A stretch of DNA of 64,000 nucleotides from UBA10939 sp050942745. GTDB taxonomy: Bacteria; Myxococcota; Myxococcia; Myxococcales; UBA5297. The notes under the pieces were generated by a model. That model had not been told where the DNA came from and did not search any database. It saw only the letters and a list, made by a program, of their open reading frames with translations. The stretch is taken from assembly GCA_050942745.1 (NCBI GenBank), contig JBMNNX010000002.1, positions 1 through 64,000 of the forward strand. The letters are read 5' to 3'. Made by a program: the position numbers and the translations under genes. Shown piece after piece: positions 23,846 through 35,000 of this stretch (its first letter is position 1; each line of letters begins with the position of its first letter).

Positions 23846-25914
23846 ATGGTTCGCAAGCTGCTGGCGCTCTTCCTGACCGTGCTCCTGCCCGCGTCCGCGT
23901 GGGCGGGCGACTCGTGGACGACTCCGTTCTCTGGCGTTCGGCGCCTCCACCGCACCACCTCGAACCCGAACTGGAGCATCCACGTCCTCGTCGTCGATCT
24001 GAACACGCCGGGCATACGCCTCGACGCGACCACCGAGGCCCAGAAGAAGCGCACCACCTCGAGCTACGCGCGGCTCGTCTCCGCCCAGGCGGCGATCAAC
24101 GGGGACTTCTTCAACTACACCGGCTACGTGCCCATCGGCCTGGCGGCCGGCGGCGGCGCGGTCTGGTCCGGCTCGGTCGACTCGACCTGGAGCGGCAACA
24201 TCGCCGTCGGCGGCGCGCGCGCCGAGATCTACACGCCCGCTCACATCCTTGCCTTCGACGGCTCGTGGATGGACGGGGTCGTCTCCGGCAGGCCGCACGT
24301 GCTCGTGGACGCGTCGTGCCTACTGGCATGAACGATCCCTCGCACTGCACCTCGCGCCAGCCGCGCACCGCCGTCGGCCTGTCGCAGGACAAGAAGACGC
24401 TCTACCTGCTCGTCGTCGACGGGCGCTCGACCTCGAGCGTCGGGATGACCTGCGCCGAGCTGGGCAACGAGCTCAAGCGCCTGGGCGCGCACAACGGCCT
24501 CAACCTCGACGGCGGCGGCTCCTCGACGATGTACGTCTCGGGCGTGGGCGTGGTGAACCGTCCGTCCGACGGCTCCGAGCGCGTGGTCGCCAACCACCTC
24601 GCGCTCTTCGCCGCGACCCCGGGCAGCACCGGCGTCTACACCGGCGTCGTCTACGAGGCGCCCGACAGCTCCCGCCGCATCCCCGGCGCGACCGTCACCG
24701 TCCAGGGCGGCCCGAGCGTGGTCACCAACTCGGTCGGGGCCTTCGAGTTCAACCTCGCGCCCGGGACCTACACCGTCACCGCGACCGCGAGCGGCTACGA
24801 CCCCGGCTCCTCGACGCGCACGGTGACCGCCGGCGGCACGGTCTGGGGCAGCATCGGGCTGACCAAGACGTACGTGCCGGTGGACACCGACGGCGACGGC
24901 AAGCTCGACGAGCAGGACAACTGCCCGAGCGTCGCCAACGCCGACCAGCGCGACACCGACTCGGACGGCCAGGGCGACGCCTGCGACTCGGACGACGACG
25001 GCGACGGGGTCGCGGACAGCGCGGACAACTGCCCGCTCGTGCCGAACGCGAATCAGGCCGACGCCGACGGCGACGGGCTCGGCGACGCCTGCGACGGCGA
25101 TGACGACGGCGACGGGGTCGCGGACAGCTCGGACAACTGCCCCGGCCTCGCGAACTCCGACCAGGCCGACGCGGACGGCGACGGCCAGGGCGACGCGTGC
25201 GACGCGGACGACGACGGCGACGGCGTGGCCGACGGGATCGACAACTGCCGCCTGGTCCCGAACGCCGGCCAGCTCGACACCGACGGCGACGGGCAGGGCG
25301 ACGCCTGTGATTCGGACGACGACTCCGACGGAGTCGCCGACAGCGCGGACAACTGCCCGCTCGCCGCCAACGCCGACCAGGCGGACTCGAACGGCGACGG
25401 CGCCGGCGACGCCTGCGATCCGGACGACGACTCGGACGGCATCGCCGACGAGGAGGACAACTGCCGCGCCGTGCCGAACGCCGATCAGGCGGACCTCGAC
25501 GGCGACGGCCAGGGCGACGCCTGCGATCTCGACGACGACGGCGACGACGTGCCCGACCTTTCGGACAACTGCCCGCTCGTCAGCAACCCCGACCAGGCCG
25601 ACTTCGACGCCGACGGCACGGGCGACGCCTGTGGCGACGCGCCGCCGGCCGACGCCGGGTTGCCCGAGGAAGACAGCGGACTGCCCGCCGACGACGCGGG
25701 CACCGAGGCCGGCGACGACGCGGGCGCACCGGACGCCGGAGTCGCCGACGCTGGAGCGCTTCCCGATGCCGGCGAGGCGCCGAGCGAAGAGGTCCCGGCC
25801 GAGGTCCTGGTCAGCGCGGGCTGCTCCTGCGGCGCGGGCGGCGGCAGCTCGAGCCTGGCGTTGAGTGCGGCGCTGCTGCTCGGGCTCGTCGGACGCCGCC
25901 GGGCACGGAGGTGA
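23846..25914 (+). pseudogene. Phosphodiester glycosidase-type secreted protein with type 3 repeats and MYXO-CTERM tail, frameshifted
   Basis: The first frame from ATG 23846 gives a signal peptide (MVRKLLALFLTVLLPASAWA) and the start of a phosphodiester-glycosidase (NAGPA-like) domain through AAINGDFFNYTGYVP to VSGRPHVLVDA, then stops at 24331. The frame two bases on resumes with VVPTGMNDPSHCTSRQPRTAVGL, GLNLDGGGSSTMYV and the rest. A single missing base near 24308-24316 explains the break. Next come a beta-sandwich domain (GVVYEAPDSSRRIPGATVTVQG), at least eight Asp-rich thrombospondin type 3 repeats (24889-25640, motifs like DSDGQGDACD) and an Asp/Glu/Ala-rich stretch. The tail is CSCGAGGG followed by a hydrophobic helix and RRRARR, a MYXO-CTERM sorting signal. 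The intact protein would be exported and surface-anchored. The shift could be real, programmed or a base-calling error. Confidence 0.85.
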
Positions 25915-25917
25915 GCG

Positions 25918-26343
25918 ATGCCGGGGGAGAAGCCCTGCGTCTTCTGCCAGATCATCCGGGGCGAGCGTGAGGCTCCGATCGTCTTCGAGGACGAGAGCAC
26001 GCTCGCCTTCCTGGACCATCGGCCGCTGTTCCCCGGGCACGTGCTCGTCGTGCCCAAGCAGCATCGCGCGACGATGCTCGACCTGAAGCCCGAGGAGATT
26101 TCGGCGGTCTTCGGCACCACGCAGCGGCTCGGGCGCGCGGTCGAGGTCGCGCTGCAGGCCGAGGGCTTCTTCGTCGCGGTGAACAACGGCGTCAGCCAGA
26201 GCGTGCCGCACGTCCACGTCCACGTCGTCCCGCGGCGCAGGGGCGACGGGCTGCGAGGCTTCTTCTGGCCGCGCCATCCGTACCGCGACGACGCGCACCG
26301 CGAAGAGGTCCGGGCGGCGATCGTCGACGCCGCTCGCAAGTAG
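25918..26343 (+). CDS. HIT-family hydrolase
   Basis: A 141-residue histidine-triad protein. It has the CVFCQIIRGE N-terminal motif, FLDHRPLFPGHVLVVPK, and the triad HVHVHVVPR near residue 98. HIT proteins hydrolyse or transfer nucleotides (AMP-lysine, Ap4A, aminoacyl-AMP and the like) in the cytoplasm; the exact substrate cannot be read from sequence. The ATG at 25918 lies three bases past the stop of the frameshifted gene and is preceded by GGAGGTGAGCG, so it is probably in the same transcript. The C-terminal RPYRDDAHREEVRAAI segment matches bacterial HIT proteins of the Ap4A hydrolase-like group. Confidence 0.93.
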   Translation: MPGEKPCVFCQIIRGEREAPIVFEDESTLAFLDHRPLFPGHVLVVPKQHRATMLDLKPEEISAVFGTTQRLGRAVEVALQAEGFFVAVNNGVSQSVPHVHVHVVPRRRGDGLRGFFWPRHPYRDDAHREEVRAAIVDAARK

Positions 26344-26930
26344 CGGCCGACCGGGCGGATCCAGCGCCACCGTCGGCGCCGAACGGGGGCGTGCCGGTGC
26401 CATCCGCGGGGTCACTCCGGGGGGCGTCTGCACCGCGACCCCTTGGTGTGCTCACCGCCCGCGCGGGGGCGATGCGGCCGGGGCGCGACCCCAAACGGGC
26501 GCCAACGGGCCGGATTCGGGTGCGCAGTGGCGCCCGATCCGGCCAGGTGCTGTTTCCGCGAGGCGATTCTTGGAGGTTTCGGCGAGCGACGCCGACTTCG
26601 AGCCGCGAAACGCCGGGTTTTTCGGATCGACGGTCGTTCACGCGTCACGTCTTTGGCCGGCAAGGCGCCTTGGCGGCCCCATTGTGACGCGACTTCTTCG
26701 TCGAGGCGGCTGGGGCGCGAATATCGCGGCGCGATATTCGCGCCCGGTCGTCCGAATCGAGATATCGCGCCGCGATTTCGTCCCCGAGAGACCAAGAGAG
26801 GCGAAATCGAGTCGCGATTTTCGCGAGCCGCCGACCGCGACCGAAAATCGCGCCGGGACGCGTACCGGTGAGAAGCCGGGCAAGCGTGCCATCGGCAGCA
26901 CAGCAGGTCGAGGCGATCGAGGGACCCGAC
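26344..26930. other. Gene-free stretch with a cluster of palindromes
   Basis: Between the convergent HIT and sigma-factor genes. No coding frame has family features. The right half (26712-26858) is rich in CGCGAT/ATCGCG palindromes, described separately. Confidence 0.5.
26713..26745. repeat. Perfect 15-bp inverted repeat
   Basis: GGGCGCGAATATCGC (26713-26727) and GCGATATTCGCGCCC (26731-26745) are exact complements around a GGC loop. Related incomplete palindromes follow: GATATCGCGCCGCGATTTC near 26760-26780, GTCGCGATTTTCGCGAG near 26812-26830, and GAAAATCGCGCC near 26843. It could be a terminator for converging transcription or a protein-binding cluster; no T run follows. Confidence 0.7.
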
Positions 26931-27692
26931 CTACGCCGCGAGCGGCTCCAAGTAGCGCGACAGGAACGACTTGGTGCGTAGCTCGACCTGGCGCACCCGT
27001 TCGCGCGAGACGCCCCAGCGCTTGCCGATTTCCTCGAGCGTGCGTGGCGAGTCCTGCTTCAGCCGCTCCTCGAGGATGTCCCAGCCGAGATCCCCGAGCC
27101 GCTTGCGCACCCGCAGCAGCGCCGCGCGGACCTGCGCGTCGCTCTCGGTGCGCAGGTAGCCTTCCTCGGGCGTGTCGCGCTCGTCGACGAGCCGCTCGAG
27201 GTGGGTGACGTCGCCGTCGTCGGCCAGAGTGACGTCGAGCGACAGGTCGCTCATGCTCGCGCGCTGGCTTTCGCCGCCGCGCACCTGACTGCGGTTGTCG
27301 TGCACGTGGCGCTGGATGTAGGCGCGGATCCACCAGACCGCGTAGGTGGCGAAGCGCGTGCCCTTCTTCGGGTTGTAGTGCTCGGTCGCCTTGAGCAGCC
27401 CGATGTTGCCCTCCTGGACCAGGTCGTCGATGCGCGAGCCGCCGTGGGCGTACTTGCGAGCGATCGAGACGACCAGGGCCAGATTGGCGGTCACCAGCCT
27501 GTCGCGAGCGGCGCGATCGCCGCGGCGAGCGAGCCGGGACAGCTCGATCTCCTCTTCTCGCGTCAGGTGGCGAAAGCGCCCCAGACCGTTGAGGTAGCCG
27601 GACAGCCCAGAGACTCGAGCGGCGCGGTGTGCTTGCCGTACCTTCGGGCTGCGGGCGCGGTTGACGTTGAGACGGGGCTTGATGGTCGCCAT
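26931..27692 (-). CDS. RpoH-like sigma-70 family factor (sigma-32 group)
   Basis: A 253-residue sigma factor. The start at 27692 (MATIKPRL) is fixed by a strong GGGAGGAG nine bases upstream. Region 1.2/2.1 begins LTREEEIELSRLARRGDRAARDRL. Region 2 has LVVSIARKYA, DLVQEGNIGLLKA and FATYAVWWIRAYIQRHV. Region 3 is present in shortened form with a variable linker, and region 4 has TLEEIGKRWGVSRERVRQVELR. The size and lack of region 1.1 match the RpoH (sigma-32) group, which directs heat-shock and general stress genes. Myxobacteria carry several such factors with diverged roles, so a heat-shock function here is inferred, not shown. The KGG stress genes at the left end are possible clients (speculative). 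Confidence 0.9.
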   Translation of the reverse strand: MATIKPRLNVNRARSPKVRQAHRAARVSGLSGYLNGLGRFRHLTREEEIELSRLARRGDRAARDRLVTANLALVVSIARKYAHGGSRIDDLVQEGNIGLLKATEHYNPKKGTRFATYAVWWIRAYIQRHVHDNRSQVRGGESQRASMSDLSLDVTLADDGDVTHLERLVDERDTPEEGYLRTESDAQVRAALLRVRKRLGDLGWDILEERLKQDSPRTLEEIGKRWGVSRERVRQVELRTKSFLSRYLEPLAA

Positions 27693-28134
27693 GGCCGCTC
27701 CTCCCTGCAGGATTTCGACCATTGGATGCAGCGAGCGAGCAGAACGTTTCCGAAAGCCTGAAGTCGCGCTATCGACCGCAAGAACAGCCGAGGGCCGAAC
27801 AAGCTTCCGGGCGGCGGGCGCGCTGGGTTCCGACCCGCAGCGCGGGCGCCCAGGCGATGGGTTCCGCCCGACCTAGCGGACGCGAGCTGCGGCAGGCGCG
27901 GCCGACCTCTCCGGCGGTCGCGCGCGTCGCGAGAGAAGCGCGGTCGCGCTGCGATGGGTGCGGACGAACCCACGCGCGCGAAACGCACCCATCGACATCC
28001 AGGGCCGGCAGCCGGCGCGTTGCGAAGCGTCGCATCGCGCGGCCCAAGCGCGCGTTCGGCGAGCGTGTCGATTCCTCGCCGGGCGCACCGCCTGCGCCCC
28101 CATCAAACCCTCGACCCTCGACTCTCGACCGTCG
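27693..28134. other. Intergenic stretch upstream of the sigma factor, no gene seen
   Basis: This holds the sigma-factor promoter region on its left and the end of the oxidoreductase operon on its right. A hairpin at 28081-28099 is listed separately. No coding frame is convincing. Confidence 0.45.
28081..28099 (-). terminator. Hairpin downstream of the oxidoreductase beta gene
   Basis: GGGCGCA (28081-28087) pairs with TGCGCCC (28093-28099) around a 5-nt loop, 36 bp past the stop of the beta-subunit gene. There is no T run. Its core matches the GGGCGCA/TGCGCCC palindromes at 20407 and 62741-62903. Confidence 0.5.
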
Positions 28135-29174
28135 CTACCGAATCTCCCAGCTCTCGCCGGACTCGAGCAGGCTCTCCAGGCTGCCGGGCCCTTGGCTCTC
28201 GATGGCGGCCCGCTCGTTGCCGTGAGCCACCTGCTCGTAGACCGGGCGCTCCAGCGCGCGCAGCACGCCGAGGGGCGTCGGGAAGTCGGGCGGGGTCAGG
28301 CCCGCGAGCATGAGGGCGAGGCCCGGGCTCGTCGCCTTCTCGTCGTGGACGAGGATGTCCGCCTCGGTGACGCCGTCCTTGCCGAGCTCGACGACCTCGA
28401 GGCCGAAGCGCTGCGGGTTGAAGCGCAGGCCCTTGGAGCGCTCCTTGCCGAAGAGCATCGGCTTGCCGTGCTCGAGGACGAGCTGATGGTCGGCCTTGGT
28501 CTCCTTGTCGAGCAGCCCGCGGAAGGCCTTGTCGTTGAAGACGACGCAGTTCTGGAAGACCTCGAGCAGCGCGGTTCCGCGGTGGTGGCGCGCGACGCGC
28601 TCGATCATCTCGCCCAAATGCTTGGGCTCGGCGTCGATGCTGCGCGCGACGAAGGTGGCCTCGGCCCCGAGGGCCACCGAGAGCGGGCTGAACGGCAGGT
28701 CGATGTTGCCGAAGGGCGCCGACTTGGTCCTCTGACCGAGCACCGAGGTCGGCGAGGACTGGCCCTTGGTCATGCCGTAGATGCGGTTGTTGAAGAGGAT
28801 GATCTTCAAGCCGACGTTGCGGCGCAGGGCGTGGATGAGGTGGTTGCCGCCTATCGACAGCGCGTCGCCGTCGCCGGTGGCGACCCAGACCTCGAGGTCG
28901 GGGCGCGTCAGCTTCAGGCCGGTGGCGACGGCGGGCGCGCGGCCGTGGATGCCGTGCAGCCCGTAGGTGTTCATGTAGTACGGGAAGCGCGAGCTGCAGC
29001 CGATGCCGCTGACGAAGACGAGCTTTTCGCGCGGCACCCCGAGGGTCGGCAGGGTCTTCTGGACCTGCGCGAGCACCGAGAAGCTGCCGCACCCGGGGCA
29101 CCAGCGGACGGCCTGGCCGCTCTCGAAGTCCTTGCGCGTCAGCGCGGGGAGGTCCGGAGTGGGGTTCGTGTCGC

Positions 29175-29178
<4 letters not shown>
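28135..29178 (-). CDS. korB: 2-oxoacid:ferredoxin oxidoreductase beta subunit
   Basis: A 347-residue thiamine-diphosphate-binding beta subunit of a 2-oxoglutarate (or related 2-oxoacid):ferredoxin oxidoreductase. Motifs are VRWCPGCGSFSVL (the first two of four cluster cysteines), FVSGIGCSSRFPYY, and the ThDP/Mg loop ATGDGDALSIGGNHLIHALRRN followed by NNRIYGMTKGQ. With its partner it oxidatively decarboxylates a 2-oxoacid to acyl-CoA, CO2 and reduced ferredoxin. The ATG overlaps the TGA of the upstream alpha gene (ATGA), so the two are translationally coupled. A pairing with a fused gamma-alpha subunit is typical of the two-subunit KorAB type. Substrate choice (2-oxoglutarate versus another acid) is inferred. 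Confidence 0.92.
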
Positions 29179-31031
<1,853 letters not shown>

Positions 31032-31548
31032 GTCCAAGGCTTCTCCGCCGCGTTGGCCGCGCGCGACCCCGAAAGATTCAGGGTCTCGTGGTGCAAACAG
31101 CCTTCCCGAGGTCGGGTGTTCCAAGGCGCATAACTGATATAGCGGCCGGCGGGCGTGCCGGCCGCCGGACAGGCAGCTTTGCGGGCGGATAGCTCGCTGG
31201 TGGGCAGGGACGGTTTGTCCGCAGCGTGGAAGCAGGCGCTCGACACGAGCGGCGCTTCGGGCCTCGGGAGAGTGGGCGAGCGGTGCGTCGAGCTGGGCCG
31301 CCGAGCCCGAAGCTCCGGTCCGGTGTTCCGGCAGGCGGCGTGTTGCAGCGCAGCCCGCGAGGGCGCGGCAGGCGAAGAAGCATCGCTCGATGGCGATTGC
31401 GGTCAGGGAAGCGTGGCGAGAGCGCCCGATGTCGCCCGCCCGCGCGCCCTGGCCTCTCGACAGCTGCGCAAGAGACCGGCGGGGCGCCTTCGAGAACGCT
31501 GGCGCGCAGTCGAGACCGAGGTTTCTCCGGCCGCTCGGACGGCGTCCA
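31032..31548. other. Intergenic stretch, no gene seen
   Basis: About 500 bases between two minus-strand transcription units. It probably includes the promoter of the two-gene oxidoreductase operon. GGCCGGCGGGCGTGCCGGCC near 31144-31163 is a short hairpin. No coding frame is convincing. Confidence 0.45.
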
Positions 31549-33243
31549 TCACGCGGGAGGCGCGCTGGCGGCGCGGGCCTCAGCAGGAGCCGGCTCGACC
31601 AGCCGGCGCCGCAGCACCTTGCCGACTGCCGACTTGGGCAGCTCGGGGCGGAGCTCGACCGCGGTCGGGACTTTGTACTTGGCCATCCGCTCCTTGCACC
31701 AGCCGATGATCTCCTGCTCGCTGAGCGCGGCGCCGTCCTTCGGAACGACGAAGACCTTCACCGTCTCGCCACGGTAGGGATGAGGCACGCCGACCGCTGC
31801 CGCTTCGGCGACCTGGGGATGCTGGCAGAGCGTCTCTTCGATCTCGCCCGGATAGATCTTGTAGCCGCCGGCGATGATCAGGTCCTTCTTGCGCGCGTGC
31901 AGGATGAAGTAGCCCTGCTCGTCCATGCTCGCGATGTCGCCGGTGCGCAGCCACCCGTCGCGCAGGATGGTCTCGGTCTCCTCGGGTTGCTTCCAGTAGC
32001 CCTTCATCACCTGCGGCCCGCGAATCCAGAGCTCGCCCCTCTCGCCCGGGCCGAGCTCGGTCTCCCCGTCGTCGGTGCTGACGATCTTGCAGTCCACCTC
32101 AGGCCACGGCAGCCCGATGGCGCCGACGACGCCGCCGCTGTAGACGGGGTTGGCGTGCGTGACCGGAGAGGCCTCGCTCAAGCCGTACCCTTCGACGACC
32201 TTGCCGCCGGTGAGCGCCTCGAAGCGCTCCTTGACCTGCCGGCTGAGCGTCGCGCCGCCGCTGATGCAGGCGCGCACGCTGCTTAGGTCATAGCGGGCGA
32301 CGTCCTTGTAGTTGCTCAGCGCGAGGAAGAGCGTCGGGACGCCGGGCAGGAAGGTCGCCCGGTACTTGTGCGTTGTCTCGAGCACGTGCTTCAGCTCGCG
32401 CGGGTTGGGGATGAGCAACAGCGTCGAGGCCGCGAAGACGCCGTAGTTGAGGCAGGTGGTCATCCCGTAGCCGTGGCTGAACGGCAGGGCGCAGGTGACG
32501 ACCTCCTTGCCGATGTTGGTGTTGAACCAGACGTGGCACTGCACGGCGTTGACGAGCAGGTTGCGCTGCGTCAGCTCGGCGCCCTTGGGCGTGCCCGTGG
32601 TGCCGCCGGTGTACAGCAGGCAGGCGCTGTCCTCGGGGGCGACGCGGATGGGCTGGGGCAGCCGCGGGGCGCGCGCGAGGAACTCGGTGAAGCGCAGCGT
32701 GCGCGGCTCGCCGCGAAGGTCGACGCGGTGGCCCTCCTTGCGCTCCCTGAGCAGCGTGAAGGCCGCCCTCAGGCGGACGGGGAAGTAGTCCTTGATGTTG
32801 GCGACGATGACGTGCTCGAGCGGGGTCGAGGCCCGCACGCTCTGCAGCGTGTTGTAGAAGGCGCTCAGCACCACCGCCACCTTCGCCCCCGAGTCGACGA
32901 GCTGGTGCTGCAGCTCGCGCGCGACGTAGAGCGGGTTGCAGGGCACGACGATGGCCCCGGCGCGAAGCGCTCCGTAGTAGGCGATGACGAACTGGGGGCA
33001 GTTGGGCATGTGGAGCGCGACCCGGTCGCCCTTGACCACGCCGAGCTGCTGCAGCCCCGCCGCGAAGCGGTCGACGGCCTCGTTGAGGGCGCGATAGGTC
33101 AACCGGGCGCCGAAGAAGACGGTCGCTGCCCGGTCGGAGTACTTCTTGGAGTTCTCGACGAGGCAGTCGGACAGGAGGGTCGAAGGCACCTCCAGGACTT
33201 CGGGAACGTGCGGCTCGTAGCAGCGGGTCCAGGGCCTGAGCAC
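31549..33243 (-). CDS. Long-chain fatty acid--CoA ligase (AMP-binding enzyme)
   Basis: A 564-residue acyl-CoA synthetase of the ANL superfamily. Translation starts at GTG 33243, eight bases after AAGGAGG. Core motifs are LLYTGGTTGTPKGAELT (AMP/P-loop), EGYGLSEASPVTH, WLRTGDIASMDEQGYF, KDLIIAGGYKIYPGEIE (hinge) and the C-terminal LPKSAVGKVLRRRL with the catalytic Lys. The enzyme activates a fatty acid with ATP and CoA to acyl-CoA, feeding beta-oxidation or lipid synthesis. The length and motifs match FadD-like ligases, but chain-length preference is unknown. It is followed at a distance by the oxidoreductase operon; no fad genes adjoin it. Confidence 0.93.
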   Translation of the reverse strand: MLRPWTRCYEPHVPEVLEVPSTLLSDCLVENSKKYSDRAATVFFGARLTYRALNEAVDRFAAGLQQLGVVKGDRVALHMPNCPQFVIAYYGALRAGAIVVPCNPLYVARELQHQLVDSGAKVAVVLSAFYNTLQSVRASTPLEHVIVANIKDYFPVRLRAAFTLLRERKEGHRVDLRGEPRTLRFTEFLARAPRLPQPIRVAPEDSACLLYTGGTTGTPKGAELTQRNLLVNAVQCHVWFNTNIGKEVVTCALPFSHGYGMTTCLNYGVFAASTLLLIPNPRELKHVLETTHKYRATFLPGVPTLFLALSNYKDVARYDLSSVRACISGGATLSRQVKERFEALTGGKVVEGYGLSEASPVTHANPVYSGGVVGAIGLPWPEVDCKIVSTDDGETELGPGERGELWIRGPQVMKGYWKQPEETETILRDGWLRTGDIASMDEQGYFILHARKKDLIIAGGYKIYPGEIEETLCQHPQVAEAAAVGVPHPYRGETVKVFVVPKDGAALSEQEIIGWCKERMAKYKVPTAVELRPELPKSAVGKVLRRRLVEPAPAEARAASAPPA

Positions 33244-33506
33244 GAGGGGGCCTCCTTCGCTGCGCCTTCTCCCTGAAGGTGGTCGGGGGTGGGAGAGGCG
33301 AGAAGTGCGCGAGGGTAGTTATCCGGCTCTCGGGTGCGCAAGGCGCGCGCGCCCCGCTCCCGTTTCGCGGGTGACGCCCGAAAGGGGACAAAGCTCCTTC
33401 CCGGGCCGCCCAAAGCAAAGCCCCTCGGGTGGGGGAGCGCACCGCCGCGACGGCGAAGAGGGTGCGGCCTGGCCGCTGTGGCTGAGGCTCTGGGCCCGCA
33501 AATGAA
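33244..33506. other. Spacer upstream of the acyl-CoA ligase, no gene seen
   Basis: Together with the terminator at its right edge, this forms the 318-bp gap between the ligase gene and the four-gene oxidoreductase operon. Nothing coding is seen; it should hold the ligase promoter. Confidence 0.45.
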
Positions 33507-33533
33507 GAGCCCCCTCGCGGCGCGAAGGGGCTC
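33507..33533 (-). terminator. Terminator of the four-gene oxidoreductase operon
   Basis: GAGCCCC (33507-33513) pairs with GGGGCTC (33527-33533). An inner TCGC/GCGA pairing closes a GGC loop, with one C-A mismatch between the two stems. It lies 28 bp past the last gene. Read on the minus strand the stem is followed by TTCATTT. Confidence 0.75.
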
Positions 33534-33561
33534 GTTGGACCGCGCTTCCCGTCGGGCGCGA

Positions 33562-34116
33562 TCAGCTCCGCCGGGCGCGCAGCTCCCTTCCGTAGGCGAA
33601 GCCCCGCTCGAAGGCGCGCAGGTTCAGATCGACCGTGCTTCCGGGGACGGACTCGGCGACCGCCTTGCGTGCGGCCTGTTCGCTGACGAGTCCGGTGACC
33701 GCGGTGAAGAAGCCGACCATGATGATGTTGAGCACCTGCTTGCGCCCGATCTCCTCGGCATAGCGGGTCGCCGGGATGCCGAAGACCTTGACGCCGGGCG
33801 GCAGGCCGGTCGGCTTGACCAGGTCCTCGTCGATGATGAGCACGCCGTCCTCGCGCAGCTCGGGGCTGAACTTGGCGAAGGCGTCCTGGGACATCGTCAC
33901 CAGGTAGTGGGGCCGGGTGACGTAGGGATAGGCGATCGCTTGGTCGTCGATGACGACCTGGGCGCTGCAGGCCGAGCCGCGCGCCTCCGGGCCGAACGCC
34001 TGGGTGAGCGTCGAGAACTTGTCGTCGTAGAGCGCGGCCGCCTTGCCGATGATGATGCCAGCGAGGATGACGCCCTGGCCGCCCAGACCACCGATCTTGA
34101 TCTCGTTGAGGGCCAT
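33562..34116 (-). CDS. korC: 2-oxoacid:ferredoxin oxidoreductase gamma subunit
   Basis: A 184-residue gamma subunit. It has the family opening IKIGGLGGQGVILAGIIIGKAA, LTQAFGPEARGSACSAQVVIDD and a C-terminal VDLNLRAFERGF. The gamma subunit carries the CoA-related domain of pyruvate or 2-oxoglutarate:ferredoxin oxidoreductases. The ATG at 34116 follows GGAGAG. It is last in the operon ferredoxin-alpha-beta-gamma, 11 bp after the beta gene, and ends just before a terminator. The operon order and the GPEARG motif fit 2-oxoglutarate:ferredoxin oxidoreductase of the four-subunit type; a branched-chain or other 2-oxoacid remains possible. Confidence 0.92.
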   Translation of the reverse strand: MALNEIKIGGLGGQGVILAGIIIGKAAALYDDKFSTLTQAFGPEARGSACSAQVVIDDQAIAYPYVTRPHYLVTMSQDAFAKFSPELREDGVLIIDEDLVKPTGLPPGVKVFGIPATRYAEEIGRKQVLNIIMVGFFTAVTGLVSEQAARKAVAESVPGSTVDLNLRAFERGFAYGRELRARRS

Positions 34117-34127
34117 CGTTTCTCTCC

Positions 34128-35000
34128 TCAGACCTTCGGCTCGCGCGTGGGCGGGTCGTAGGGGACGAACTTCTCGCCGAGCGCGGTGCTCATCCGCTTG
34201 TTCATCGCCTCGAGCCAGGTGGGCCTTCGGGTGTCGACGAAGGTGCCGACCACGATCTGCCCGCGATAGTCGAGGGCGGCCTCGCGCGTGTCGGCTCCGT
34301 GCTTGATGACGCTCTTCTCCTTGTAGAAGCGCATCTCGTTGAGCGCCTCGCCGAGCCGGTTCCGGCGCAGGTAGAGCGTGGGGCAGGGGGCGATGATCTC
34401 GATGAAGCGGAAGCCCTTCTTCGAGAGGGCCTCGCGCATCGACTTGGCGAGCTGGCGCACGTGGTAGCTCGTCCAGCGCGCGACGTAGGTCGCGCCGGAC
34501 GAGGCGGCCAGGTGCGGCAGGTTGAAGGTCGGCTCGAAGGCGCCGTAGGGCGTGGTCGAGGCGATGGCCGGCTCCGGCGTGGTCGGCGTCACCTGGCCGC
34601 CTGTCATGCCGTAGGTGAAGTTGTTGACGCAGATGCACAGCAGGTCGCTGTTGCGCCGGGCGGCATGGATGAAGTGGTTGCCGCCGATCGCGGTCAGGTC
34701 GCCGTCGCCCGAGTAGACGACCACGTCGAGCTCGGGGTTGGCCAGCTTCAGCCCGGTGGCAAAGGGGATCGCCCGGCCGTGCGTGGTGTGGAAGGAGTCG
34801 AGGTTCAGATAACCGGCGACGCGCCCGGTGCACCCGATGCCCGAGACGATGGCGACCTTGTTGAGGTCCTTGCCGCACTCGGTGAGCGCGCGGGTGAAGC
34901 AGTTGACGGTCGTGCCGATACCGCAGCCCGGGCACCAGATGCTCGGCATGCGGTCCATTCGCAGGAACTTGTTGACGGGATGCTCGCGCAGCTCGCTCAT
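34128..35000 (-). CDS. korB: 2-oxoacid:ferredoxin oxidoreductase beta subunit, second cluster
   Basis: A 290-residue thiamine-diphosphate-binding subunit: SIWCPGCGIGTTVNCF (cluster cysteines), VSGIGCTGRVAGYL, VYSGDGDLTAIGGNHFIHAARRN (ThDP/Mg site) and NNFTYGMTGGQ. The ATG overlaps the stop of the alpha gene in ATGA. It shares function with the beta subunit at 28135-29178 but is clearly diverged, so the genome has at least two 2-oxoacid:ferredoxin oxidoreductases. It transfers electrons from the decarboxylation of a 2-oxoacid to ferredoxin in the cytoplasm. Confidence 0.93.
   Translation of the reverse strand: MSELREHPVNKFLRMDRMPSIWCPGCGIGTTVNCFTRALTECGKDLNKVAIVSGIGCTGRVAGYLNLDSFHTTHGRAIPFATGLKLANPELDVVVYSGDGDLTAIGGNHFIHAARRNSDLLCICVNNFTYGMTGGQVTPTTPEPAIASTTPYGAFEPTFNLPHLAASSGATYVARWTSYHVRQLAKSMREALSKKGFRFIEIIAPCPTLYLRRNRLGEALNEMRFYKEKSVIKHGADTREAALDYRGQIVVGTFVDTRRPTWLEAMNKRMSTALGEKFVPYDPPTREPKV

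Noticed and set aside
26443..26871. Plus-strand frame of 142 residues in the gap before the sigma factor
   Set aside because: It is low-complexity Arg/Gly/Pro sequence across palindromes, with no family features.
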